Notes: generated from the letters alone by a model not told the origin. Counted from the stretch's first letter, positions 1 through 11,278 are shown. The stretch: DNA of 45,586 nt from Zygnema cylindricum (GCA_037447655.1 JBBHKE010002899.1:69853-115438), one strand, 5' to 3'. Program-made: numbers and translations.

Positions 1-174
1 GTGTAGGAGGTGGAGGAGGAGGTGGAGGAGGAAGAGGAGGGGGAGAAGGAGGAGGAGGAGGAGAAGGTAGCAAAACAAGTGGAGGAAGGCCTTGTAGAAG
101 AACCGCAGGAAGGCATAGTGGATACGATGGATTTATTCTCCTTCCCACTTCTCGATAACTTTCTTCACTTTTAG
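1..174 (+). other. Purine-rich GGA/GAG tract, possible end of a last exon
   Basis: Positions 1-60 are almost pure GGA/GAG/GTG triplets. Frame 1 is open from 7 to a TAG at 172-174. It would encode an acidic Glu-rich tail that becomes non-repetitive (ending ...FPLLDNFLHF), and it follows a TAG at 4-6 that could be a splice acceptor. Frame 3 is also open to 158 and would be glycine-rich. The sequence alone cannot tell a terminal exon from a microsatellite. No domain is recognised. Confidence 0.25.
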
Positions 175-205
175 TTTTTAGCCTTTTCCGGTGTTCTCGT
201 CTTTC

Positions 206-290
206 GGTAGTTCCCCAATTTCGGTTATTGCCCAATTTCGGTAATTCCCCAATTTCGGTATTTCCACAATTTTGGTATTTCCAGTTTTTA
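206..290. repeat. 17-bp tandem repeat, about five units
   Basis: Units start at 206, 223, 240, 257 and 274, each exactly 17 bp, of the form GGTAnTTCCCCAATTTC. The fifth unit is degenerate. No coding content is evident. Confidence 0.85.
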
Positions 291-2088
291 GTATTTTCAC
301 CCTTCTGATTTCATTCCCCCCTTCGGTTTTCGGGTCTTCTGGTGTTCTACATAATCTCCAAAAAGTTGTCTTTCAACAATTTGGGTTTCAGTTTTATCGA
401 GAATATGGTATATCTTCACGATTTTATCGTAAAAGTCGTCAATGTTTTTGTAAAAGTTGTTTGAGGTTTTCTTTTTTTACTCTTCTTCTCTGTGACGTCA
501 CAAATTGTTCAAACGTTTTAAAGAGAAATCCACATCAGGAAAATGTGTAGAAATTTAAACCATTTTTACTGTTAGACTTAGTGAAAATTGTGGAGTGATT
601 TTTTTTTCCTTTTTTTTTTTTTTTTTTTTTTTTTTTGGGATCCGAAGGAAAAGCTTTTTTTTTTTTTTCTTGTACTCGTTTTTTACTTTTTTTTAGTAAA
701 ATCATTTGGTTCGTCTATTTTTTGTGAAACGGTTTGAGAAACCGAGGCACGATTGGTTTTTTTTTTTTTTTTTTTTTCCTCTTTTTCCTCTCTTTTTTTT
801 CTTTTTTTTCTTATTACATTAATTTTTTTTTATGATCGAGAATGGATAGCTGTTGACAAAATGAAAATGTACAACGGGAAATAGCTCCTGAGAGTTTTTT
901 TTTTTTTTGTAGACTTTCAAGACATGCTAATTGCTGTAAACCTGCTGTTAAGGCTTTTATCTCAATTGAAAATGGATATTTTGCTTCTTTGAAATTATAT
1001 TTTTTGCAAATTATTAGGATTTACTTTTGGGAACAAAAGTTTTTTTTTATCCATCCTTTGCGATTTCTCCTTTCTTAGTTTCTTTTATTCAATTGTTTCT
1101 GGTTTGGTTTTAGTTGTACTTGAAAACTCGGAAATAGAGAGATATTTATATTTATCACCTTTATTAAGAAAGTAATAATCAAGACTTTATTAAGAGTGCA
1201 AAATGCAAAATTAGAATATGTAGTACTTATTTAGTGTAAGGAGCAGTGGTGGATTGTAGTCCACGTCCATAAAATTGTTGTTAACATTGTTTTGTAATTT
1301 TTGCCCAGAAAAAAGTAGCCACCGAATTAGTGCTGTTAGCTTTAGTAATGATGGGGGGTGAAGAAAGCTGTTGGAAGAAAATCATTCAAAAACATCGCGG
1401 GAAACATCTTAAAAAAACAAAAAAAAGCCCGCCACCCACTTCCTTCTCCCCCTTCCCGTTGTGACAATGCTGTACTCATTTTGTACTTTATTTCCGCACT
1501 GCAATTACATACCTTAGTGCGGACCAACAGCCCCAAAGCAATAGTGTCTGCGATACATTTCGTCTCAAAGAGATATATGGGGACCCTCCCACGGTTTGAT
1601 GACCGATAATGTCGGTTATCAGATTTGTCGAGATAAAATAAATTAGTTCATACACAACACTAGAAATTACAAACCATGTATGGCCAAATTGTAATAACAT
1701 TGCGTATCGATTTTTTAAGCGAGAATCGATTAGTCGATGCCTCGATAAGACAAACAAAAGATGTTAGGTGATTTTTCTTTTATTTTTCTTGCTTTTTTTT
1801 ATTTTTGCATTTTTATTCAAGGACGCTCTGCAGCGCTACAGTAGTGCAAAACTGCCAAAGCGATGTGTAAAATCCGCTGCGCAGCACCCAAAATGTAAAT
1901 CTGATTATTCAATTACTATATTAATATATTATTATATCATCATATTAGTATATTACTACATTATTATATTATTGTATATTTATATTATCATGTTATTATG
2001 CTATTATGTTATTATATAGCTCTAAATATTGAAGAGTTTTCCTGACGTGAACGGACGATGCGCTGACGGGCGTCTCCCGGTAACAGTG
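291..2088. other. Intergenic AT-rich DNA with long T homopolymers
   Basis: This stretch has repeated T runs (about 600-640, 655-670, 755-780 and 890-910) and an ATT/TAT-rich patch at 1910-2020. ORFs here are short and low in complexity. No gene, RNA or intact mobile element is recognised. Confidence 0.6.
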
Positions 2089-2294
2089 CAGAGGTCACAA
2101 TCGGGTACCCGAATCTGACCGTACCCTATTTTTTTTATTTTTTATTTTGTTTTCGAATCACCCGGCCGAATCCGGCCGGCCCCCAAAATTTGACGCCGGA
2201 TCCGATGCGACCGGCTAGGTACGGATCGGATTCGAATTAGGTGCGGATCAGGTGTGGATCGGGTACAGATTCGGGTCCCCGGTTGTGACCTCTG
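2089..2294. mobile_element. hAT-like MITE (CAGAGGT family)
   Basis: The termini are inverted: the left end starts CAGAGGTCACAA and the right end finishes TTGTGACCTCTG. The similarity continues inward through GGGTACCCGAATCTG-like sequence. The 206-bp body is GC-richer than its surroundings, rich in CGGATC/CCGGCC-type words, and has no ORF. The start CAGAGGT resembles hAT termini, but the 8 bp on each side do not match, so the superfamily is inferred. Related halves lie at 23135-23262 and from 23270. Confidence 0.7.
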
Positions 2295-3385
2295 GTATAG
2301 CTTAACGGTAAGGGTACGTGTTATCGCCCGGTATCTATGACCGTACGATTACATAACTGGCAGTGACTCGGATATCGCAGCACAAATCCTTTTTTTTTTG
2401 CGGAATCCTGACCGTTGGATGTCCTTTTCAACGTCGTGACAAAAATGTGCTTGTTTTTGGCGTACGATCTCAAGACATGTGTACACGTGGACTTAAAATT
2501 TGTCAAAAAGGTCAAAGAAATGTACAAGACTGAATATTAAAAAAAAAAAAAAAAAGCAGTAAAGCACATGTTGAAAATATCGAATCCATAAGAAGTTGCA
2601 TGGGTTTCTTAGATATGAACCTGTGAGGGCTCATAACAAGGAAAAAAATAAAAAAAAGGTCAGCAAAATAACAAAGGAAATGGGAATTGTCGCCATTTTT
2701 CTAATGGCTCAAAGTTCATTATTGGATTTTCAGTAAAAAAAATATAAAAACATTTAATGACAGCAAAAGTTTCTGTGGACCAATTAAGAACGTGACCGGA
2801 CTAAGAAAGATTTCCATTTGCTTATTCCAAAATTTTGTTCTGAAACATACAAATTTACGTAAAGTAAAATTTATACTAAAAAAAAAGCCTTCCACGTGTC
2901 CGTACCTGTAAATTTCCTCGTGGATTTACAAATTTCATTTTAATGGTCCACGTGGCAGTCGCGTTAATGGCGCTCTAAATGCGATAGTCACGTCACTGGC
3001 AGTCGTTCTTCCAACTTTGCAAACATTGGTTTTTGGACGCCACTGATTTCAGATTCGATCTGAACCGTAGATCTGAGATCCGGGTCCATTTAAACGTAAC
3101 CAATCTGTTTCGTTGTTACATGCAATTTAAAGTTCGGTAAATTCCAATGCCGTAGATTCATTATGGCGATTAGGATTCATAAATCTCTTTATTTCCGATC
3201 GTACTGTACTTTACCTGCTGAGCTGTGAGTGGCCAGAAACATGACTTCAACTCATTCAATTGGTCCCAATATATGGAATTCGACTTGAAATGACGCCAAA
3301 AAGTGGCTGAACGAAATTCTAACTTCCAACAGGTATACAAGTCTGAGCATTCTTTATTTTTGGCGCCCTTTCTCCATTTTTTTTC
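2295..3385. other. Intergenic, nothing recognised
   Basis: AT-rich sequence with short A/T runs and only short, low-quality ORFs. A few CACGTG/CCACGTG words are present, but there is no arrangement that supports a regulatory call. Confidence 0.5.
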
Positions 3386-3471
3386 TCTCCTCCCTCTCTT
3401 TCCCCCCATCCCTTTCCCTCTCCCTCTCCCTCTCCCTCTCTCTCTCCCTCTCCCTTTCCCTCTTCCTCTCC
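3386..3471. repeat. CT-rich microsatellite (CCCTCT type)
   Basis: An uninterrupted pyrimidine tract dominated by CCCTCT and CTCTCC units. ORFs across it, on either strand, are compositional artefacts. Confidence 0.85.
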
Positions 3472-3855
3472 GATATCATCGACCTTGCATATAAGATTCT
3501 CGATTGTGACTTAAAATTGGCTTTTGAGCTTCTATTGGGATTTTTATTCACCTTCAAAACTCACATACGTACGGACCACGTCACGGAAATATACTTCTTA
3601 AAGTTTGTCGTTAAACTTGAAAACCTTCTGGCGAATTTTTTTTTTATTCTTTTGTTTTCTATTTTAAAACTTAGGCTTTCTTTAATTTCTTTGGTTTGGT
3701 TTCCTGCTTTTCTTTTGTTGATACTTTTTAATTTTTATTCTTTTGAAATTGGGTTTTTTTTGTTTTTGAACCTCATTTTTTTCAATTGTTATTATTGTCA
3801 TATTTGTTTTAAGCGGCCCACTCTGACTGGTGCCTGAAGGTCTGCCGAAATGGTG

Positions 3856-3898
3856 TTATATATATATGTATGTATATATATATATATATATATATGTA

Positions 3899-3957
<59 letters not shown>

Positions 3958-3960
3958 ATA
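3856..3960. repeat. TA/TATG microsatellite
   Basis: About 100 bp of (TA)n interrupted by TATG and CATA units. It can fold back on itself. Overlapping Tyr/Ile-rich ORFs on both strands are spurious. Confidence 0.9.
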
Positions 3961-4549
3961 TTTGACACAAGATGTACCCCATTTTGGTATTGTCTATCGA
4001 GCAACATTGCTGATAATCAAATTGTAATTTTTCGAATAGTTTTGACAATCCACATATTGAAGGGATGATTTATGTCGCTGAACTCCACGATATATCGTCG
4101 ATACTGCGATATCGTTACCTTCATTCTCTTACTGTTCAAATGTTTTGGGTGCCAGGCCCTGGAAGCTCGGAAATTATGAGCAAGAAATGGATGTACCTTC
4201 TATAGTCCGTATGGTAATAAATTATCGGTTTTTTAGAAATAGTGCGTAGGTCCGTACCGCTATGGATTGTTGGTTGGAAAAAAATGCTTCTACTAATTGT
4301 TTGACTTTATACCTTGTGTTTTAAATTTCAAATTCTGTGCATAGAATTCATGGCGTTCAATGAAGATTTGAAGTGATTTTTTTTCACATCAATATTTACG
4401 TACAAAGAACCGTGCTCTTTTACCTGTTTGTTAGTTTTAATTTTCGCGTTGTGAGTTGCTTTAATTGCTAGTAAGAACTAAAGATGATTGTAACTATTTT
4501 TGTTTTTGCAGATTTTGTATTGGTTGAATTCTCCTCTTGTTCCACATTC
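3961..4549. other. 5' flank and likely 5' UTR of the F-box/LRR-like gene
   Basis: No other gene is seen here. A strong 3' splice-site-like string (TTTTTGTTTTTGCAG) ends at 4511, 39 bp before the chosen ATG. The 5' UTR therefore probably contains an intron. The upstream exon and promoter were not identified. Confidence 0.45.
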
Positions 4550-5536
4550 ATGGCTAAATTGCGAAAACGTAGCATGAAACCTAAAAAGATTTGTTTTATA
4601 GAACGTTGTCCGCTTCCTATTCTCTCGTACATCTTAGTACGTTCTTCAAATGGCGGAGTAGTTTGTCAACTTGTTCTATATTCAACAGTATCTAAGAAGT
4701 TTGCGGAAGCCGTGAAAGGAGTTCGATGTTTGAAATTGACGGACTTCAAGCTTATTGGGTGGCTTCCGGAGGATTGTTCATGTCTTTTAGCGCGTACTGT
4801 ACGATTGACACCGAATGTCGAAGAACTTAGTGTCAGTGTACCATTAGATCATTCGGATGAAATTTTTGGGCCGTGCATTCTTTACTGGTCAGTTGTGATA
4901 GGTTCCAAACTGACCATTTTTAATGCGGAGAAGTGTGGCTTCACTGGAATGCAATTCAATACTTTGAGCGAGATGAAAACTTTGAAACGTTTGTCTTTTC
5001 GAGATTGCAAGATTACATCGAAGAATGGGATCGATCAAACGGTTTTTGAAAATGTTGAGGAGCTACTTGTGTATGACAACTTCCAATATTGCACGGAAGA
5101 AGAGTCTTTGCATTTTCTATGTGAACTTATGCCTCGACTAAAGGTTTTGGATTATGAGGGCGATGACATAGGGCAAATACATATAAACTCGAATTTCTTA
5201 ACCTCAATGACCATTAACTCGTCGGCGAAACCTGTGGTGAATACTCCAAATATTCGAATGTTAAATTTGGATGTCATTGACTATGATGTTTCAAATTATA
5301 AGTTGATATATCTAACCAAGCTTTGTTTAAAAAGGCTTTTTTACTCAATGTTTGAAATCAAAAAAATACAACGTTTGTTGGAAGGTTGTCCTTCATTGGA
5401 GGAAGTAGAGCTCCGCTTTGGCGATGAGGATGAGGTGGATCCGCTGGTTGCCATAGAATGTGCGTTAGAAATGACAAGGGTCCGATCTTTGTACCCACAC
5501 GTCAAATTTACACTTCCATGGGGTGACCGGAAGTGA
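4550..5536 (+). CDS. F-box/LRR-like protein, single coding exon
   Basis: A 328-aa protein from the ATG at 4550. An in-frame ATG at 4484 lies upstream of a good splice acceptor ending at 4511, so 4550 is preferred. Residues about 20-66 read like an F-box: CPLPILSYIL, then SKKFAEAVKGVRCLKL. Residues 80-300 hold irregular leucine-rich segments (NVEELSVSV, LKRLSFRDCKI, NVEELLVYDN, LKVLDYEG, NIRMLNLDVI, PSLEEVELRF). In the family, the F-box binds SKP1 in an SCF ubiquitin ligase and the LRR region selects substrates; the target is unknown here. The F-box is divergent, so the assignment rests on overall layout. The frame is intact. A broken copy of its 3' half and 3' flank lies at 12338-13285. Confidence 0.75.
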   Translation: MAKLRKRSMKPKKICFIERCPLPILSYILVRSSNGGVVCQLVLYSTVSKKFAEAVKGVRCLKLTDFKLIGWLPEDCSCLLARTVRLTPNVEELSVSVPLDHSDEIFGPCILYWSVVIGSKLTIFNAEKCGFTGMQFNTLSEMKTLKRLSFRDCKITSKNGIDQTVFENVEELLVYDNFQYCTEEESLHFLCELMPRLKVLDYEGDDIGQIHINSNFLTSMTINSSAKPVVNTPNIRMLNLDVIDYDVSNYKLIYLTKLCLKRLFYSMFEIKKIQRLLEGCPSLEEVELRFGDEDEVDPLVAIECALEMTRVRSLYPHVKFTLPWGDRK

Positions 5537-6240
5537 AAGGGAAAGTCTTTAAGGGAAAGTCTGTTTGGTAAGCCTACGGACCATCCTTTTCTGTTTCCAT
5601 GGACTCAGATGGTTTACCGTCGTTACTAGGTACTAAAAGTTTACGAATGTTACGCGAGAACTTTTGTATTTTTTTGTTTACGCATGATGAAACAGACAAC
5701 AAAGGATTTTTTTTAGAGAAGCTAAAAAGAGCAACTAGAAGTTTGAGAGTTTTACATTGTTGGAAGAATTTTTTTTAAATGCCGTTTTTTTTTTCTTTTG
5801 TAATCGCTCGCTTGTTGTTTTTTTCTTTTCACATATAAACAATGTTACATGTTGTAATATGATTAGATTGTCTATACAATCATATATCAACAACTTTTAC
5901 TTATTGGCTCCAATTGCGCTCTTCAACTTTGGAGTTGATTGCCTTGTTTATTAGCTTGATGATTTTTTTTTTGCACATTTTATCAATCATAAAAAGAAAA
6001 TTTAAAACTAGTTAATTTAAAAATAACTAATTTCGAAAGTGGTTCCATGATAAACCACGTCTAAGAGGGTTTTATACGATTTTGTACACTTCCTTCTCTG
6101 AGTTAGGTGGTAGTATTTTTTGTAAGTTTGAAGAGTTACAAATTAAGTTGTTGTAGAAGAGTTGTATTGTAATAATGAGGTAGAGTTCATCATCTTTGGA
6201 GTATATCAAGGTTAGCTTTGATCAATGAGTAAGTAAGCTT
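5537..6240 (+). other. 3' flank/UTR of the F-box gene, duplicated downstream
   Basis: AT-rich sequence without a gene. From the stop codon to about 6110 it is recognisably the same as 12764-13285. For example, CGCTTGTTGTTTTTTTC and TTTTACGATT-like blocks occur in the same order. The duplication therefore included non-coding DNA. Confidence 0.7.
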
Positions 6241-6601
6241 AGCATTCACCGCACAAAAGAGATAACAAGAGAACAAGATAATCGATTAAAGGAAATTGTA
6301 TTTCGATTGAAAAATTTCTCCCTCCACATAATTCCTTCGGGAACTTTTGAATTTTAAACTCTTCTTAATGATCAACTAAGGACCTCTAAAGACGTCATAA
6401 TTGATCATAAAAGAATTTTTTTTCTTCCATACAAAACTTCTCAATTTTAAGTTTAGAGATCCTTAGCTGATCATTAAGAAGAGTTTAAAATTTAGAAGTT
6501 CTCAAAGGAATTATGTGGAGGGAGAATTTTTTTAATTAAAATACGTTTTCCTTTAATCAATTATCTTGTTCGCTTGTTGTCTCTGTTGCGTGGTGAATGC
6601 T
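6241..6601. mobile_element. Foldback element with arms of about 160 bp
   Basis: The left arm begins AGCATTCACCGCACAAAAGA. The reverse complement of the right arm begins AGCATTCACCACGCAACAGA. The match continues through ACAAGATAATYGATTAAAGG, CTCCCTCCACATAATTCC and AAACTCTTCTTAATGATCA to a short loop near 6405-6440. It has no ORF. GTGGTGAATGCTT is repeated just outside (6590-6602 and 6608-6620), which blurs the boundary; no clear target duplication is seen. Near-perfect pairing suggests a MITE or foldback element. Confidence 0.8.
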
Positions 6602-7632
6602 TGTTGTGTGGTGAATGCTTCCAGTATTGTGTGATAGGATCAAAAAGCAACGCCCTACACTTAACCAACATTTGCTAAGTTGCAATTTAAACGATATTGT
6701 ACCGACAAAAATTACTTTGGAAGTGACGTGAATATGTGAACCTTGTTATAGGTGAACGGGAAAGATCTTATCTTTTCGCCATTGGAATTGATCAAAAAGG
6801 GATCGCGGACTATTTAGAGTAACGTTCACGGTCAAATCAAGTTTCAGTCAAACGCACGAAAATATAGTTGCAAAATCCAGTGGGATTATTGTTTTGTGCG
6901 GTTATGGGCGATTATTCCGGTTGGACTATTCTTGAAGTTCGTCACTTCTATGTAATAGCATCTAAGTGAAACTGCTTGCAATTTCAAGAAATCATTGATT
7001 CTAGTTTAGTGTTGGTCGTGAGAATATTCCCCATGTTTGTTTTATAAGCGGCTAGTTGGTACACGTGGCATTTGGTCATTCGACCACCACTTAAGTTTGC
7101 TTTCTTTGTATTGACATAAATAGTGCAGGAAAAGGACAAGTTAGATCATAGTTCACAGCATAGAGTTTACAAACAGAAAACCAGGACCAACTTTATTACT
7201 TCAAGACAATTGTCTTGTTTAAATCTTTTACACCTATCTTATAATGAGGTTCATTGTTGGAAACCAACCTCTCTTAGCCTACGCATGTGTATGCCCATCT
7301 CCTTACCCGCTCTAAATCTGTAATCTTACCTCCGAAAATATCGACGTTTGTTCATGTTTGAAAAGTGCGACTTCATGCGTTACCAATTTCCGTCAAGATG
7401 TTCGATTCGAGGAGATTTACGAAGCTTGTACCATCAACGATAAAAATGAAAATTTAAATAAAAGAAAGATACCAAATAAAATCTTATTTTCATATAATTG
7501 TTGTAACTCACAACTAATAAAGTATTTTTTCTGTTACAATATCCGATGCGGGGTTATACTTTTTGCATCAAACCATAACCAGTAAGAGTCCACAGTTAAT
7601 GTGTAAGGTAGCCATAGTGTCACGTGTCTTAA
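6602..7632. other. Intergenic, no gene supported
   Basis: AT-rich. A short plus-strand string reading LNLLHLSYNE (near 7216-7245) and a minus-strand string reading LLESNILTEIGN (near 7390-7425) resemble LRR fragments. They are interrupted and not in one consistent frame, so they are noted only as possible debris near the LRR exon relic that follows. Confidence 0.35.
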
Positions 7633-7704
7633 AAGCGTTGAAGGTTTTTCAATTCACCAATGGACTTCGGAATGTGTCCAGTCAACAGGTTGTTATTTAG
7701 TTGT
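7633..7704 (-). pseudogene. Relic of a single plant LRR exon (72 nt)
   Basis: On the minus strand, after an acceptor-like GTCGCAG, 72 nt encode NNLLTGHIPKSIGELKNLQR. This fits the plant extracellular LRR consensus LxxNxLTGxIPxxIGxLxxL. Single LRRs encoded by separate 72-nt exons are typical of plant LRR receptor genes. No GT donor follows: the frame runs into TAA at 7629-7631, and no intact flanking LRR or kinase exon was found. It is best read as an isolated, decayed exon. Confidence 0.6.
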
Positions 7705-9320
7705 CTGCGACCCGGGCATCATCCCCTCCCTCCTCCCAAGTGCCTCCCCATTAGTATGGAAACATAGAAAAAAAAAATGACAAACATGATTGTGAACTGA
7801 TTATATATTGTAGTTAATATATTCAAAACACAATCGCATTTGTTTGCTTACTGTCCCTTTTTTCTCCGCTTCCCAACAACTTGTCGCTCAATTTATCCAA
7901 ATTAAATGATGTAATTAAAAAATGAAATAAAAACACTAACACGAAAAGTCACCAATGTACAATTGCTTGTTAAATCATAAAAAAAATCTCAAACATGGAT
8001 GACCAAAAAACCAAAAAAGGAAAAGAAAATGTAGGATGAATTACGTAATTTTGTCGAATTGCTGAACAAAGAGATATATGTTCAAAGAAAAAAATGAGAA
8101 ATCTTAGCAACTCCAACCATACAACCTAAAAAAAAAAAATGAAAAATAAAGATAAAAGAATCAAAGTTAAAATTGCTCTTGTTCCCTTCTCCTCGTTAAA
8201 GTTCAATACGATATGTTCAAGGATCTGATAATCATCACTATATGTTATAATAGAAGTTTTGTTCATTATTATTGTTATAAAATTAATGTTATTAAATATT
8301 ACTATATACTATTCATTCAATATCATTCAGAAGATCAACTATAATATTCATAAAGGCAAAACATCCGTGATTATCACATGCAACTCGAATGATGGGACCC
8401 TATTCAATCTGTCATGAAAGTCTTTGCCTAAATGATTTCTTTAACAGCTACATAGATAACCATGTATTTAAATTTCCAAAGTAGACAGAGTAAACTTCAG
8501 AAAATATCCAGTAATATACTTTCTAGTGAACTGATTACTCCATTTTTACGAGCTTGTTTATCATTACTAGTCTATATTTATTCATCATTATTTTAAAGTA
8601 TTATTTATTGTTGTTGATGTTATTTTTTATTTTTTTGCTTTCACAATTCCCCCTCACTCCCTCCCCTCTTCTTCCATCACAAACAGTAACCATTCAAGTA
8701 CGCTTTTCATCAGTAACCTAACCATATTGTCAAGATTCTCACAAGGATCGAAGACATGACAGTCGACCGATGGACGATGGAATGATTCCACCCAAATGGG
8801 TTCCAATTAGAGCCCTGTGACACCGAGCATCCACACCCCATCAAGCCCCCCCCTCTCCGAGGTTAGGTAGGTCTATAAGGTTACACACCACAAAAAAAAA
8901 CTTAAGTAAGATTCGTCGAAAGTATCTTTGAATTGTTTTATCCATGATGCCACCTACAAAAAGATTCAAACATGAATTTGTAGGATTTCAAGTTGTAACC
9001 AATGGATTTGACTTCCCCTTAAATCTCAAACTGAACTTTTGGCAAACACACCTCTACATGTTAGTGGATTTCTTTTCTGAAAAGAAAAAATTGTGTAGAA
9101 CAAACAGAATCAAATTACAAAGAAATAAAGAAATCCCCTCCCCCCTCCATGTCAGTCTCTCTCTCCTAACGAGGTCCTTCCCCCTCTTTCCCCCCCGTCT
9201 CTTTTTGGTGCGAAACTCAATGCGAGTTTCCATACGAAATTTAGTGCGATTTTCGGTGCGGATTCATGGAAGCCGAAACGCGACGCGGCGCCAATCACTC
9301 ACACTGCATACACGCGGCGG
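7705..9320. other. Intergenic, nothing recognised
   Basis: AT-rich DNA with A runs and short pyrimidine patches (near 7720-7750, 8650-8680 and 9140-9205). ORFs are short and compositional. No gene or element could be supported. Confidence 0.5.
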
Positions 9321-9541
9321 TACACCTTGAATCGCTATTAGGGTTAATAATTTTTCCGCCACTCAAAACATCTTTTCTCCGTACACTCTTGTCCGATTTT
9401 CAATTTGAGACCGCCAATCGAAAGCTGAGAATCTTCCCTTTCAATCGCAACCGTCAGATATACAATCGGACAAGTGTGTACGGAGAAAAAATGTTTAGAG
9501 AGACGAAAAAAACATTAACACTAATAGCGGTTCACGGTGTA
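9321..9541. mobile_element. MITE with TA-flanked CACC termini (family T1, short form)
   Basis: A 221-bp element with long inverted arms of about 75 bp. The left end is TACACCTTGAATCGCTATTAG and the right end's reverse complement is TACACCGTGAACCGCTATTAG. Both arms continue through AAACATCTTTTCTCCGTACAC and a TTGTCCGATT block. TA borders both ends, as expected for a Tc1/mariner-type TA duplication, though that class is inferred. It encodes nothing. Relatives lie at 41945-42154, 13925-14073 (half) and, sharing only the ends, 22482-23044. Confidence 0.8.
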
Positions 9542-9980
9542 GTTGTCGCAGTAGAAATGTTGGCCGTCGCATTTGATCTCGGGAAAGTCGATGCTCGCCT
9601 CGACCGCCGCCTTCACCGCCTGAGACACGCGTCAGAGGACCGTATAGGAAGGAATTTTTACACGTGTGAGGCAAGGACCGCAGAACCAAGAGCGGGAAAA
9701 GGTAAAGGTAAGCTTAAGAAGGAAAACACGTACTGTCTGGCGCCGACATGGTTCCGTTGAGGTATGCCATGACGAGTGCCACGTGGCACATAAATATCAG
9801 CACAAGTTACTGCAGCCATGGTGGCTGCCATGGCGAAGAGCTCGCCACGTCTGAAGGGATAAGGTTTTTTTTTAGAGAAGGACACGTGGTGGCTTTGGTT
9901 CGAGGAGATCCTCTATTCGGATGGACTTTGAATCCGGTTTACTATTTTATTTTACTAGTAAATCACACCCGTTACACGAA
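9542..9980. other. Intergenic, CpG-richer segment without a supported gene
   Basis: Several overlapping short ORFs exist on both strands (9658-9885 on minus, 9748-10026 on plus). None shows a recognisable domain or splice structure, and the frames overlap each other. No function is proposed. Confidence 0.4.
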
Positions 9981-10245
9981 CCTGGACCAGTGTTCCGTTT
10001 GTCATGCCCCCGTGTCCTGTTTATGAAAACGTCAAAGTACTATTCACTGTTTTAGACGTCCGTACGGGCATTTGTAGACGCGACCCAGAACAACACAACG
10101 ATTGACGCAAACCGATGGACAAGATCGAGCAACCAAGATGTAACCTGGACAGTGTCCCCTTTATCACGCCCGTTGACACGCGCATGGACCGCGTCCTGTT
10201 TATGAAAACGTCTAAGTATTTTTTGTACTATTTAAGACGTCGTTG
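9981..10245. repeat. Imperfect direct duplication, period about 165 bp
   Basis: A block with CCTGGACCAGTGTTCC..., GTGTCCTGTTTATGAAAACG and TTTTAGACGTC (from 9981) recurs from 10145 as CCTGGACAGTGTCCCC..., GCGTCCTGTTTATGAAAACG and TTTAAGACGTC. The two copies are clearly related but diverged. It lies at the left side of the PIF/Harbinger-like fragment that follows. Confidence 0.6.
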
Positions 10246-10809
10246 ATTTGAGGTGATTTGAAATAAAGTCGAATAAGGTGAGAGAATAGGCAGACGTTGT
10301 CGCACGTGTCGAAGGTTTTTGACAATTTTTGTGCGCGGAGTACCAAAAAAAAAAACACACTGCACGTTTCCAGCTTGTACGTACTGTTTTCCGTGTGCTG
10401 ATTTACGTACAAGGGCCGTCTCTCTCAAACACACGTGTCTTCACACATACGGCGTAAGAAAAGCATTGAGCACCTGTCGGCGAGTGGGAAAACGAAAAAC
10501 GAAACCGCATTTCTGTGCGACAGCGAAAGGTGTTTTATAGTTTCGACACGTCGACAATGTGGCGTACGGACATTACGAAGTCACAAAAATTGTACATCGT
10601 GCGGAGAGCCACCTCAAATTGAGTGGAAATTTCACCTCATTTTGTGTACCACTTCATCTGTCACATTGTTTCTTACACGTCTACGTAAGTCATTTTTTTA
10701 AGTAACAAGTTATTTGCGTTTACATCCGAATGCTCTGAAAGTTGTACGGAGAATCTTCGCTAAAAAACAAAGTACCAAGACTACGTTTCGGTTACATGCG
10801 AAAGTACCC
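10246..10809. mobile_element. PIF/Harbinger-like element, right part (GGGCGTGTTCCCATG family)
   Basis: The right end reads GGTTACATGCGAAAGTACCC followed by TAA. This matches the right end of the element at 33852-34707. The interior block around 10299-10350 (TCGAAGGTTTTTGAC...GCGCGGAGTACC) is the reverse complement of 33545-33592, inside another copy. The left end was not found. No transposase ORF is present. Confidence 0.6.
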
Positions 10810-10972
10810 TAAGTTGTCGTATTATATTTCATTTTGATTAAATGTTTTCGAGTTTTTCGTATTTTTATTTTATAATCAAGTCAAAGTCGGTCAACGCATT
10901 TTAAAAAATCTAAAAGTTTGAAAAATGCGCATATGCATTCTTTTTCATGCTTTTCAATCGTGCGCATACTAA

Positions 10973-11180
10973 GGGTAACGTTCCATCAAACGAAAAGTGG
11001 GGTAGTTTACAGAATCCGCGACTATCCGTGCCAAACCGTGTCGCTTATTTTGTTTTTATACGAAAAACAACATTACAAATAAACTTGTCAATACTCTCCG
11101 AAGGTCTGGGAGGTAATACTGGCCGTCGCGTGTTCATCTGCAAGGAGTTCGCTACATTTTTCTCAGTAATTGTCAACCCA
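10973..11180. mobile_element. PIF/Harbinger-like element, left part (CTTCCATCAGG family)
   Basis: Begins after TAA with GGGTAACGTTCCATCAAACG and then AAAGTGGGG. This parallels the left end of the element at 23569 (GGGTAACCTTCCATCAGGCG, then AAAGTGGGG). Interior similarity is visible through CTCCGAAGGTCTGGGAGG-like sequence. The right end is missing, so this is a truncated copy. Confidence 0.6.
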
Positions 11181-11278
11181 CCTCGAGGAAGTAGGTTGGC
11201 AACCACTCGAGGAAGTAGGTTGGCAGATACAGAAAAAAAAAATCGAGGTGGGTTGGTAGATACAGAAAAAAAAAATTC
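11181..11278. repeat. Small compound tandem repeat
   Basis: CTCGAGGAAGTAGGTTGGCA occurs twice in a row. A second nested unit, AGATACAGAAAAAAAAAAT with TCGAGGTGGGTTGGT, then follows twice. No coding meaning is evident. Confidence 0.7.

Noticed and set aside
2041-2302. GC-rich segment as a possible promoter or CpG island
   Set aside because: It is explained by terminal inverted repeats of a MITE with copies elsewhere in the window.
3798-4068. Tyr/Ile-rich ORFs on both strands
   Set aside because: They are translations of a (TA)n microsatellite.
7123-7323. Plus-strand ORF with LNLLHLSYNE, resembling an LRR
   Set aside because: One short string only, opposite in orientation to the clear LRR relic, with no splice signals or further repeats.
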